NCBI RefSeq assembly: GCF_029893345.1
Contig: NZ_JARXVE010000017.1
Location: forward strand, 1 to 52,301
Source of the DNA: Mycolicibacterium frederiksbergense
GTDB lineage: Bacteria > Actinomycetota > Actinomycetes > Mycobacteriales > Mycobacteriaceae
DNA: 52,301 nt
Reading direction: 5' to 3'
The notes below the pieces were generated by a model. The model was not told where the DNA came from. It searched no databases and saw only the letters and a list, made by a program, of their open reading frames with translations. Numbering within the stretch: the stretch's first letter is position 1; each line of letters opens with the position of its first letter. Position numbers and translations under genes: made by a program. This document shows positions 7,978-18,166 of the stretch, piece after piece.

Positions 7978-10821
7978 GTGCACGCGATGAGCGGCGTCGA
8001 CACCAACAACAGGTCGGGCATCGCCAAGGTGATCCGGGTGTTCGCCTTGCCCGTCCTGCTCGGGTGGTTGGTCCTGACCGTCCTGACGAATGCTCTCGTT
8101 CCACCGCTGGAGAAGGTCGGCGAAGAGCACACCGTCGGGCTGAGCGCCAAAGACGCACCCGCGATGATCGCCATGCGCAAGATCGGCAGCGAGTTTCAGG
8201 AGTTCGATTCCGACAGCAACGCCATGGTGGTCTTGGAGGGCCAGCAGCCCCTGGGTGACGAGGCCCATCACTATTACGACGGCATCGTCGACAGGCTTGA
8301 GGCCGACACCGCCCACGTGCAGCATGTGGCCGATTTCTGGGGTGACCCCCTGACCGCATCTGGCGCGCAAAGCAACGACGGCAAGTCCGCCTACGTGCAG
8401 GTCTACCTCCGCGGAAACCAGGGGGAGACGCTGGCCAACGAGTCGGTGGCGGCAGTACGCGACATCATCGCGCAATCGTCGCCTCCGCCCGGTGTCAGTG
8501 TGTACGTGACCGGCGGCGCGCCATTGGTTTCCGATCAGCACCATGCCGGCGACAAGAGTGTCGCCAGGGTCACCGCGATCACGCTGGTGGTGATCGCGGT
8601 AATGCTGCTGATCGTCTACCGATCGATTGCCACCATGATCCTGGTGCTGCTCATGGTGTTCCTGGAGCTCGGCGCGGCCCGCGGCATCGTGGCGTTCCTG
8701 GCCCACAACGGGATCATCGGTTTGTCGACATTTGCGGTCAACCTGCTGACGCTGATGGTCATCGCCGCGGGAACCGACTATGCGATCTTCGCGATCGGGC
8801 GTTATCAGGAGGCGCGTGGCGCCGGAGAAGATCGAGAAACCGCGTACTACACCATGTTTCGCGGTACCGCCCACGTGGTACTGGGATCCGGCATGACTAT
8901 TGCCGGCGCCATGCTGTGCCTGAGTTTCACCCGCCTGCCGTACTTCCAGACCATGGGCGTGCCGTGTGCGGTCGGCACCTTCGTCGCCGTCGTGGCCGCG
9001 CTGACGATGGGTCCGGCCGTCATCGTGCTCGGCAGCCGGTTCGGGCGGTTCGAACCCAAGCGCAGCATCCGGTCGCGCGGCTGGCGCCGGGTGGGCGTTG
9101 CGGTTGTGCGCTGGCCCGGACCCATCCTGGCCGCGACAATAGGTCTCGCGCTGGTCGGCCTGCTCACCCTGCCGGGCTACAAGACGAATTACGACGCCCG
9201 CAAGTACCTGCCAGCCGATCTGTCGGCCAACGTCGGATATGCCGCCGCCGAACGACATTTCAGCGCCGCGCGAATGAACCCCGAACTGCTCATGGTCACC
9301 AGCGACCACGACCTGCGAAACCCCGCAGATTTTCTCGTCATCGACAAGATCGCCAAGGCCATCGTGCGGGTGCCCGGGATCTCTCGGGTCCAGGCGATCA
9401 CCAGGCCCAACGGCCAGCCGATCGAACACACGACGATCCCGTTCCTGCTCAGCCGGCAGGGCACCCTCAACACGATGAACCAGAAGTACCAGCAGGACCG
9501 GATGACCGACATGCTGGTCCAGGCCGATGAGATGCAGAAGTCGATCGACCTCATGGAGCAGATGACGCATCTGACCCAGCAGATGGCCGACACCACGCAC
9601 TCGATGGTCACCAAGACCAAGACGATGACGCTCGATATCGCCGAATTACGGGACAACATAGCCGATTTCGACGATTTCCTGAGGCCGATGCGCAACTTCC
9701 TCTACTGGGAACCGCACTGCTCCGGCATCCCGGTGTGCTGGTCGATGCGGTCGATCTTCGACACCCTGGACGGTATCGACACCATGACCGACGACGTGCA
9801 AAAGCTCGTACCGGACTTGGAGCGTCTGGATTCGCTGATGCCGCAGCTGGTCACGTTACTGCCTCAGCAGATCGAGACCATGCAGACGATGAAGAACATG
9901 ATGCTGACCATGTACGCCACGCAGAACGGTCAGCAGGATCAGATGTCGGCCATGCAAGAGAACTCGACGGCCATGGGCCAGGCATTCGACGCGGCGCGCA
10001 ATGACGATTCGTTCTACCTTCCGCCGGAAGCCTTCGACAACAAGGACTTCAAACGCGGGATGAAGAACTTCATCTCACCCGACGGCAAGTCAGTGCGGTT
10101 CATCATCAGCCACGAAGGCGATCCCGCGACCCCGGAAGGGGTCAACCATGTAGACCCGATCAAGCTGGCGGCTAAAGAAGCAATCAAAGGCACGCCACTG
10201 GAGGGTTCCCAGATCTATCTGGCCGGTACCGCAGCCACCTACAAGGACATGCGAGACGGTTCGTTCTACGATCTGCTGATCGCCGGAATCGCCGCGGTAT
10301 CACTCATTTTCATCATCATGCTGATCATCACCCGAAGCGTGGTGGCGGCGGCCGTGATCGTCGGGACGGTGTTGCTGTCCCTCGGTGCGTCATTCGGGTT
10401 GTCCGTGCTCGTCTGGCAACACCTACTCGGGTTGGAACTGCACTGGATGGTGCTGGCGATGTCGGTCATCCTGTTGCTTGCAGTCGGTTCCGATTACAAC
10501 CTGTTGCTGGTGTCCCGGTTCAAGGAAGAACTTCCCGGTGGGCTGAAAACCGGCATCATCCGGGCGATGGCGGGTACCGGATCGGTGGTGACGTCGGCAG
10601 GTCTGGTGTTCGCCTTCACCATGGCCTCGTTCGCGTTCAGCGATCTCAAGGTCATGGCGCAGGTCGGCACCACCATTGCACTCGGATTGCTGTTCGACAC
10701 GCTGATCGTGCGGTCGTTCATGACCCCCGCGATCGCGTCGCTGCTGGGGCGTTGGTTCTGGTGGCCACAGGTCATCCAATCGGCCGCGTCGAAGCGTCGC
10801 CTGGCAGCGCTGCGAGTCTGA
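7978..10821 (+). CDS. MmpL4/5-type RND lipid transporter
   Basis: A 947-residue inner-membrane RND exporter of the mycobacterial MmpL family. It has a first helix (about 14-36), a first periplasmic domain, helices 2-6, a second large periplasmic domain and helices 7-12. The proton-relay Asp-Tyr pairs are present in helices 4 and 10 (GTDYAIF, Asp267; GSDYNLLL, Asp839). Residues about 500-680 are a long Met/Gln-rich coiled-coil hairpin with the YWEPHC...CWSM segment typical of the MmpL4/MmpL5 branch (siderophore and glycopeptidolipid exporters) and absent from MmpL3. No mmpS partner lies next to it, which is unusual for this branch. GTG 7978 and ATG 7987 are both possible starts. The cargo is unknown; the NRPS product is a candidate by inference only. 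Confidence 0.9.
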   Translation: MHAMSGVDTNNRSGIAKVIRVFALPVLLGWLVLTVLTNALVPPLEKVGEEHTVGLSAKDAPAMIAMRKIGSEFQEFDSDSNAMVVLEGQQPLGDEAHHYYDGIVDRLEADTAHVQHVADFWGDPLTASGAQSNDGKSAYVQVYLRGNQGETLANESVAAVRDIIAQSSPPPGVSVYVTGGAPLVSDQHHAGDKSVARVTAITLVVIAVMLLIVYRSIATMILVLLMVFLELGAARGIVAFLAHNGIIGLSTFAVNLLTLMVIAAGTDYAIFAIGRYQEARGAGEDRETAYYTMFRGTAHVVLGSGMTIAGAMLCLSFTRLPYFQTMGVPCAVGTFVAVVAALTMGPAVIVLGSRFGRFEPKRSIRSRGWRRVGVAVVRWPGPILAATIGLALVGLLTLPGYKTNYDARKYLPADLSANVGYAAAERHFSAARMNPELLMVTSDHDLRNPADFLVIDKIAKAIVRVPGISRVQAITRPNGQPIEHTTIPFLLSRQGTLNTMNQKYQQDRMTDMLVQADEMQKSIDLMEQMTHLTQQMADTTHSMVTKTKTMTLDIAELRDNIADFDDFLRPMRNFLYWEPHCSGIPVCWSMRSIFDTLDGIDTMTDDVQKLVPDLERLDSLMPQLVTLLPQQIETMQTMKNMMLTMYATQNGQQDQMSAMQENSTAMGQAFDAARNDDSFYLPPEAFDNKDFKRGMKNFISPDGKSVRFIISHEGDPATPEGVNHVDPIKLAAKEAIKGTPLEGSQIYLAGTAATYKDMRDGSFYDLLIAGIAAVSLIFIIMLIITRSVVAAAVIVGTVLLSLGASFGLSVLVWQHLLGLELHWMVLAMSVILLLAVGSDYNLLLVSRFKEELPGGLKTGIIRAMAGTGSVVTSAGLVFAFTMASFAFSDLKVMAQVGTTIALGLLFDTLIVRSFMTPAIASLLGRWFWWPQVIQSAASKRRLAALRV

Positions 10822-11027
10822 CCAAGGAGCGCAGACCCAGCGGGCCGCCCCACAGGGTCTAGGTCCGTGGCGAACAAACGCGAGCGCGACACTCCGGGTG
10901 TGTTGCGACACGGTCACGGGACGGTACCTATCAATGCATCACGGGCCACATCCAGAACATTGATCACTAGTGTCACATGAGCCGACCGTGACGTCATGTC
11001 GACGTCTCCGCATTGGGAAGGGGTGAC

Positions 11028-12461
11028 ATGTCGCGACGTCCTCGAGGTGCTGCAACGCTGTCAGCGGCGGCCGTCATTGGGCTCGTCGCCGCCTTCGCGG
11101 TTGCGCCCTCGGCATCGGCCGAACCCTGCGAGGGTGCTGCCGCAGCAGCGCAACCGCTTCCGAATCAGGCCTTTCAGATTCCCAATCCGTCCAGGCTCGC
11201 ACCGCTCAACCGGCCGATCGGGCACATGCCGGTGGGGGCCAATGACCAGGCGCCGATGCCTCGACTGGGGCAGTTGCCGCTGGCCATCCTCAAGGCGCTG
11301 ATCCCGAACACAGGCCAAGTCAGGCAGCAGGCGGCGGTCGTCCCGGCCCCGCATCCTGGTGGCGCCCAACCGATCCCGAACGTGGCGCAGCCGGCTCCGG
11401 CCGCCGCGCCTGCCCCGGCTCCGGCCGCGGCGCAACCCGCGCCGGCAGGGCCGCCCGGCACGTCGATCGTCGGGTGGGTGACCGGCCCCGACAGCCCCAA
11501 CCAGACGATCAAGCGCTTCGCCATCACCGGAACCGACCTCGGCATCATGTGGGACAACGGCGATGCCGCGAACCGCCAGGTGCTCATGGCTTTCGGTGAC
11601 ACGAACGGCTACTGCGGCATTCCGGGTAAGCAGTGGCGGTACAACGCGTTGTTCCGCAGTCAGGACGGTGCGCTGTCGCAGACCGTTGCCGTGCCCGACG
11701 GCGTGGTCGCCAATAGGTATTCGGGCTCGCCGGTATGGCGACAGGGCATCTCCAAGCAGATCATCAACAGCATCGGCCGGGCACCGCAGGAGACGGGCAT
11801 CATTCCGACGGCAGGTGTTTCCGTCGGCCGTAATCAGTACCTGAACTTCATGTCCATCCGGAACTGGGACAGCCCGGGAGCGTGGTCGACGAACTTCTCG
11901 GCGATCGCGATGTCGTCGGACAACGGCGAGAACTGGGGGGTCTACCCGGGGACCATCCGCACACCCAACGGAGGCAACGAGAACTTCCAGATGGGAGCGT
12001 TCCTCAAGCCGGGCCCTGGCGATCCCTACCTCTACACGTTCGGGACTCCGAACGGACGCGGCGGATCGGCATATGTGGCCCGGGTGTCCCCGGGTTTCAT
12101 CCCGGACCTCACCAAATACGAGTACTGGAACGCCGACCGGGGGGCCTGGGTGCCGGGTAATCCGGCGGCGGCGACCCCGGTGATCCCGGGGCCGGTCAGC
12201 GAGATGTCGGCCCAGTACAACACCTATCTCAAGCAGTACTTGGTGATGTACGGCAATGGCGCCAACGATGTCGTGATGCGGACTGCGCCTGCGCCGCAAG
12301 GCCCGTGGGGGCCCGAGCAGCTCGTCGTGCCGTCCATGCAGATCCCCGGCGGCATCTACGCGCCGTTCCTGCACCCGTGGTCGACGGGCAAGGAGCTGTA
12401 CTACAACCTGTCGCTGTGGTCGGCCTACAACGTCATGTTGATGAAGACCGTGCTGCCATAG
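11028..12461 (+). CDS. Secreted DUF4185 protein (GH183-type, possible D-arabinan hydrolase)
   Basis: About 477 residues. An N-terminal signal peptide ends PSASA. A Pro/Ala-rich linker (about residues 40-145) leads to a DUF4185 domain recognisable by WVTGPDSPNQTIKRFAITGTDLG, LMAFGDTNGYCG, RYSGSPVW, LNFMSIRNWDSPGAW, FQMGAFLKP, LYTFGTPNGRGGSAYVARV and YAPFLHPW. DUF4185 proteins have been reported as endo-D-arabinanases (family GH183) acting on mycobacterial arabinogalactan or lipoarabinomannan, so a role in cell-wall arabinan turnover is likely but inferred. The ATG at 11028 is chosen because GAAGGGG precedes it at good distance. The 3' end overlaps the convergent TetR gene by 29 bases. Confidence 0.8.
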   Translation: MSRRPRGAATLSAAAVIGLVAAFAVAPSASAEPCEGAAAAAQPLPNQAFQIPNPSRLAPLNRPIGHMPVGANDQAPMPRLGQLPLAILKALIPNTGQVRQQAAVVPAPHPGGAQPIPNVAQPAPAAAPAPAPAAAQPAPAGPPGTSIVGWVTGPDSPNQTIKRFAITGTDLGIMWDNGDAANRQVLMAFGDTNGYCGIPGKQWRYNALFRSQDGALSQTVAVPDGVVANRYSGSPVWRQGISKQIINSIGRAPQETGIIPTAGVSVGRNQYLNFMSIRNWDSPGAWSTNFSAIAMSSDNGENWGVYPGTIRTPNGGNENFQMGAFLKPGPGDPYLYTFGTPNGRGGSAYVARVSPGFIPDLTKYEYWNADRGAWVPGNPAAATPVIPGPVSEMSAQYNTYLKQYLVMYGNGANDVVMRTAPAPQGPWGPEQLVVPSMQIPGGIYAPFLHPWSTGKELYYNLSLWSAYNVMLMKTVLP

Positions 12462-13074
12462 CCTGGCGCAGCGGTGCCAGCAGAGCATCGAGGCCGTATT
12501 CGAACACCGCGTCGTAGTCGGTGGGGGACTGCAGGGCTGCGACGAGCGCCTGATCGGGCCAGTCAGCGGTCCACAGGGACGGGTCCTCCTCCTGGTGCTG
12601 TGGTCCACGAACGGCCGAGAACAGCATCACCGCAGAGGAAACCACGTGCACCTGCACGGCCCGTAGCACCAGTGCGGCGTGTGTTCCAGTGACGCCCATC
12701 GCGGCCAGTTCGGCGGCGAGCTTCTGCTGGACCGGCAGAAACAGCGCCGGGGTCCGGTCCTGCTCGTGGGCGATCGCAAGCAGGTGCTGACGATCGATCA
12801 GCAGGCGGCGCAGGTTACGGGTAAGTGCGGCAATCCGATTCACCGGACTGTCGCCCTCCGTGGGTAGTGCGGCCATCTCGGCCAACAATCGGTCGATCAG
12901 GCTGTCAAAGAGCGCGTCGCGGCCGCCGACGTGCCAATAGATAGAGGTGACTGCCACCCCGATCCGCTCGGCCAGCCCTCGCATCGAAAACGCCTCCACC
13001 CCATTCATTTCGATGAGGCTGGCCGCCGCGTCCAGTATCACGTCGGCATCGATCGCTCGTGGCTTGCCCTTCAT
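12433..13074 (-). CDS. TetR-family transcriptional regulator
   Basis: A 213-residue TetR repressor. The N-terminal helix-turn-helix is clear (ILDAAASLIEMNGVEAFSMRGLAERIGVAVTSIYWHVGGRDALFDSLID, residues about 13-60), followed by an all-helical ligand domain with a Gln/Glu-rich C-terminal part. It is divergent from the amidohydrolase gene at 13178. A perfect TetR-type palindrome lies midway in the 103-base gap, so it probably represses both itself and the amidohydrolase. Its last 29 bases overlap the end of the convergent DUF4185 gene. The inducer is unknown; a substrate or product of the amidohydrolase is an obvious guess. Confidence 0.9.
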   Translation of the reverse strand: MKGKPRAIDADVILDAAASLIEMNGVEAFSMRGLAERIGVAVTSIYWHVGGRDALFDSLIDRLLAEMAALPTEGDSPVNRIAALTRNLRRLLIDRQHLLAIAHEQDRTPALFLPVQQKLAAELAAMGVTGTHAALVLRAVQVHVVSSAVMLFSAVRGPQHQEEDPSLWTADWPDQALVAALQSPTDYDAVFEYGLDALLAPLRQAMAARSSST

Positions 13075-13120
13075 CGGAGCGCCTCCCGCTGAAAAAGATC
13101 GAAATTCGACACGATAGCTC

Positions 13121-13135
13121 TGTAACGGTGTTACA
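13121..13135. promoter_or_regulatory. Candidate TetR operator (perfect 6-3-6 palindrome)
   Basis: TGTAACGGTGTTACA is an exact inverted repeat of TGTAAC around GGT. It is 46 bases from the TetR start codon and 42 from the amidohydrolase start, the position expected for an operator controlling both divergent promoters. The sequence resembles operators of many actinobacterial TetR proteins. Confidence 0.7.
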
Positions 13136-13177
13136 TTGCCACCGTAGCGGCTGACCCGGCGTCAAGGGAGCAAAAAC

Positions 13178-14938
<1,761 letters not shown>

Positions 14939-15038
14939 GCGGCGGTGTGGCGTTGCCGCCGGGCAACCAGGAATGAACGGCAAACCCACAGGCGCGCCAC
15001 ACACCTGACCGTATGGGTGATCGGGCAGAATCGCGGAG

Positions 15039-16037
15039 GTGCCGACACCGCCGCAACGCCCCCGCGAACCCGGCCGACCAGGCCGGGGTCCCGTGCCGCC
15101 GCCCGAACCGGCCACCCGGCGACTGCCCCGCCCCGTTCGGCCCGAGGCGCCGACCGAGCAGATCCGGGCGCGCTATCAGCCCCCAGAGGCCGCGACCGAG
15201 AAGATCATGCGGAACCGTCCACCGGCCGGTCCCAAGCGGTCGGGACCACCTCCGCCGCCACTGCCGCCCGCGGCGCCCAAACCGGCGCAGCCCGAGCCGG
15301 CCAAACCGTCCTCACGGTGGCGCAGCGCGCAGTCGGTCATCCTCATCGCCGTCATCGCGGTGTCACTGCTGGTGATCGGCGTGACCGGTGCCGAGCTGTA
15401 CGCCCGGCACAAGGCCGGCTCCGTGTTGGTCGCGGTCGCCGAATGCGTGGTGGAGGACACCGTCTCGGTTTCGTTCGGGGTCAAACCGCCGTTCCTGTGG
15501 CAGCACATCACCGGTCACTACACCAACATCTCGGTGGAAACCGGGGGTAAGCAGGTGCAGGCGGCGAAAGGAATGACAGCGGATGTGGCGTTGTCCGACA
15601 TCCGGTTGCAGGGCACCGCGGACTCCAAGGGCACCATCGGATCGTTGAGCGCCACCCTGACCTGGACGTCGGCCGGTATCAAGGACACGGTGGCCGAGAA
15701 CCTACCGGGCGTCGGTGCGCTGGTCACCGATGTGAGCACCGACCCGGCCGCCGGAACCATCAGCCTGCAGGCGGTAGGCGACACGAGTATCACGGCCAAA
15801 CCGGTGGTGAACGATGGGAACCTGGACCTGCAGGTCATCGACGTCAGCGGACCATTCGCGAAAGACACTGTGCAGACGGCCCTCAACGGCCTCACGACAA
15901 AGTTGAACGACGCCTACCCGTTGGGGATCCATGCCGACAGCGTCGCGGTGACCGACGCCGGTGTGGTGGGCAAGTTCTCCAGCCAGAACGCGTCCATTCC
16001 CAACGGCGAATCCGACGCCTGTTTCGCGAAGCTCTGA
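15039..16037 (+). CDS. DUF2993 (LmeA-like) membrane-anchored protein with Pro-rich cytoplasmic tail
   Basis: A 332-residue protein. Residues 1-95 are a disordered Pro/Arg-rich tail with repeated PTEQI / ATEKI motifs. Residues 99-118 form one transmembrane helix (VILIAVIAVSLLVIGVTGAE). The rest is an extracytoplasmic DUF2993 domain with alternating strands and a final Cys pair (Cys135/Cys329 are candidates). DUF2993 includes mycobacterial LmeA, a phospholipid-binding envelope protein needed for mannan elongation in lipomannan, so a lipid-binding envelope role is inferred. GTG start with GCGGAG very close. The 3' end converges on the PTS gene with a five-base gap. Confidence 0.8.
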   Translation: MPTPPQRPREPGRPGRGPVPPPEPATRRLPRPVRPEAPTEQIRARYQPPEAATEKIMRNRPPAGPKRSGPPPPPLPPAAPKPAQPEPAKPSSRWRSAQSVILIAVIAVSLLVIGVTGAELYARHKAGSVLVAVAECVVEDTVSVSFGVKPPFLWQHITGHYTNISVETGGKQVQAAKGMTADVALSDIRLQGTADSKGTIGSLSATLTWTSAGIKDTVAENLPGVGALVTDVSTDPAAGTISLQAVGDTSITAKPVVNDGNLDLQVIDVSGPFAKDTVQTALNGLTTKLNDAYPLGIHADSVAVTDAGVVGKFSSQNASIPNGESDACFAKL

Positions 16038-16042
16038 TCGCC

Positions 16043-17524
16043 CTACAGGTTCTCGATGATGGCGTTCTTGAGGTCCTCGGAATTGGTGCCGAAGACCGCT
16101 TGCACGCTGTTGCCGACCTCGATGACGCCTGCGGCGCCGAGTGCCTTCAGCCGATCTTGGTCGACCTTGCTCTTGTCGGCGACCTCCATGCGCAGCCGCG
16201 TGATGCAGGCGTCGACGTTGACCAGGTTCTCCCGGCCGCCGAACGCCGCGATGAGCTGTTTGGCCCGGATGTCGGCCCCGTCGTCGAGGTTGGCCTCTTC
16301 CTCGGCCTCGAATTCGGTCTCGGGTTCACGGCCCGGGGTGCGCATGTTCCACTTCGTGATCGCGACGTAGAACAACACGAAGTAGACGACGAAGAACACT
16401 GCGCCCATCGCGATGAGCAGCCAGATGTTCTTCGCTGCGGGGGCACCGCCGTACAGCAGCAGGTCGATCAGGCCGGCCGAGAACGAGAAGCCCAGGTGGA
16501 TGTCGAGCAGGTAGGCGATCGCCAGGGACAGCCCGGTCAGCACCGCGTGGATGACGTAGAGCGGGAACGCCACGAACATGAAGGCGAACTCCAGGGGTTC
16601 GGTGACCCCGGTGAGGAATGCGGTCAACGCTGCCGCCGACAGGATGCCGACCGCAACCTTGCGTTGTTTCTTGTTCGCGGCGAGGATCATCGCCAGCGCC
16701 GCGGCGGGCAAACCGAACATCAGCACGGGATAGAACCCCGAGGTGAGGATGCCTGCGGTCGGGTCACCGGCGGCGAACCGGGTGAGTTCGCCGGTGACCA
16801 CGGCGCCGTCGGGGGTCTGATAGTCGCCGTAGATGAACCACACGTAGGAGTTCGGGATGTGGTGCAGGCCCAGGGGAATCAGCATGCGGTTGGCGAACCC
16901 GTAGACAAAGGCGCCCAACGCTCCGCTTCCGCCGATGAACCGGCCGAGCGCCGTCAGACCCGCATCGAAGATCGGATAGAAGTAGCTCATGACGAACGCG
17001 ATGAACAGGCTCGCGAGCGACACCACGATCGGGACGAATCGCCTGCCTCCGAAAAAGCCGAGATAGGAAGGCAATTGGATGGTGTGATAGCGGTCGAACA
17101 ACCACGCGGTCACCAGACCCACCACGATGCCGGCAAACACGCTGTAGTTGATCTGGGCTTGACCGCCGGCCTTGTCCACCTCACCGGCCAGCACGATCGG
17201 GGACATGGTCTTGAAGACCGCTTCCACAACCAGGTAACCGACCACGGCGGCCAGCGCCGTCGACCCGTCGGCCTTGCGGGCGAACCCGATCGCCACGCCG
17301 ACCGCGAAGAGTAGGGGCAGGTTGCTGAACAGGGCATCCCCGGCGGCGCTCATCGCCTTGAAGAACGCCCCGATCACCGGGGCATCGATGCGGCCCAGCA
17401 GGTCCGGTTGGCCCAGCCGCAGCAGGATGCCGGCCGCGGGCAACACCGCGATGGGCAGCATGAGGCTCTTGCCGAGCCGCTGCAGCTGCCCGAAACCGGG
17501 GATGCGCAGATTCGACTTATTCAC
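16043..17524 (-). CDS. nagE: PTS N-acetylglucosamine-type EIIBC component (NagE-like)
   Basis: About 493 residues. The EIIC membrane domain (about 1-380, ten hydrophobic segments) starts LQRLGKSLMLPIAVLPAAGILLRLG and includes GVTEPLEFAFMF and LGLHHIPNSYVWF, typical of glucose/GlcNAc permeases. A short acidic linker leads to an EIIB domain with the phosphorylation site Cys440 in VDACITRLR. It imports GlcNAc with phosphorylation, using phosphate from the EIIA next door. I place the start at GTG 17524 (MNKSNLRIPG) because an in-frame extension upstream to a TTG near 17653 has no family similarity and would run through the divergent promoter region. EI and HPr are not in the window. Confidence 0.88.
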   Translation of the reverse strand: MNKSNLRIPGFGQLQRLGKSLMLPIAVLPAAGILLRLGQPDLLGRIDAPVIGAFFKAMSAAGDALFSNLPLLFAVGVAIGFARKADGSTALAAVVGYLVVEAVFKTMSPIVLAGEVDKAGGQAQINYSVFAGIVVGLVTAWLFDRYHTIQLPSYLGFFGGRRFVPIVVSLASLFIAFVMSYFYPIFDAGLTALGRFIGGSGALGAFVYGFANRMLIPLGLHHIPNSYVWFIYGDYQTPDGAVVTGELTRFAAGDPTAGILTSGFYPVLMFGLPAAALAMILAANKKQRKVAVGILSAAALTAFLTGVTEPLEFAFMFVAFPLYVIHAVLTGLSLAIAYLLDIHLGFSFSAGLIDLLLYGGAPAAKNIWLLIAMGAVFFVVYFVLFYVAITKWNMRTPGREPETEFEAEEEANLDDGADIRAKQLIAAFGGRENLVNVDACITRLRMEVADKSKVDQDRLKALGAAGVIEVGNSVQAVFGTNSEDLKNAIIENL

Positions 17525-17673
17525 TGGCCCTTGCGTTTTCGAGGAATCAACCACCGAAGATGACCTTCCGTTGCCGCAGCTGAGCCGAAGCTTAGACGAG
17601 AAAGCGGGTACTCGGGGCCTACTTTCGGCGACGCTCGTATTGTGATGGGCCAAGAGCGAAAGGAGCCTACGCA

Positions 17674-18144
17674 GTGAGCCAGACGCCAGTCCTTGCCCCG
17701 GTCGCCGGCCGTGCCGTCGCGCTTCAGGACGTCGCCGACCCGGTGTTCTCGGCCGGAATGGTCGGTCACGGCGCCGCGGTGGACCCGCCGCGGCAGGTGG
17801 TCGACGCGGTGGCCCCGGTCAGCGGTCGGGTGCTCAAGCTGATGCCGCACGCCTACGTCGTGCTGACCGACCAGAACGTCGGCGTCCTGGTCCACCTCGG
17901 GCTGGACACCGTCACGCTCAACGGTGACGGCTTCACCGCGCGGGTCCGCCAGGGCGACGAGGTCACCGCGGGCCAGGTCGTCATCACCTATGACGTTCCG
18001 TCGGTGGTGGCCAAGGGGCTCAATCCCGTTGTGCCCGTGGTGGTCATGGACGAGCGCGAGGCGGCGAATATCGCCGCGTCGGAGGTGGTCGGCTCCGGTG
18101 GTGACATTGCTTGCGGCGCCCTTCTTTTCACGGCCACCAAGTAG
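17674..18144 (+). CDS. PTS glucose/GlcNAc-type EIIA component
   Basis: A 156-residue soluble EIIA domain. The phosphorylated His74 is in VHLGLDTV, with His59 (LMPHAYVV) as the partner. VLAPVAGRAVAL and VVAPVSGRVLKL are the family's beta-strand repeats. AAAGGAG lies at proper distance before the GTG at 17674. It passes phosphate from HPr to the EIIB domain of the divergent EIIBC gene, and it is followed 22 bases later by nagA, so the two are one operon. The divergence of EIIBC from EIIA-nagA over 149 bases suggests shared regulation, but I saw no DasR-like palindrome there. Confidence 0.9.
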   Translation: MSQTPVLAPVAGRAVALQDVADPVFSAGMVGHGAAVDPPRQVVDAVAPVSGRVLKLMPHAYVVLTDQNVGVLVHLGLDTVTLNGDGFTARVRQGDEVTAGQVVITYDVPSVVAKGLNPVVPVVVMDEREAANIAASEVVGSGGDIACGALLFTATK

Positions 18145-18166
18145 ATCGACTGGGCGGGGGACCTGA

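Noticed and set aside
7852..9600. A 582-codon minus-strand frame opposite the MmpL gene
   Set aside because: Composition (HRR-, DQ-, GH-rich) is typical of an antisense shadow, and MmpL coding on the plus strand is certain.
16043..17653. Longer EIIBC start at TTG 17653
   Set aside because: The extra 43 residues have no family likeness and would span the divergent promoter region; GTG 17524 fits the conserved N-terminus.
17525..17673. DasR-type operator between EIIBC and EIIA
   Set aside because: No TGGTCTAGACCA-like palindrome could be found by eye.
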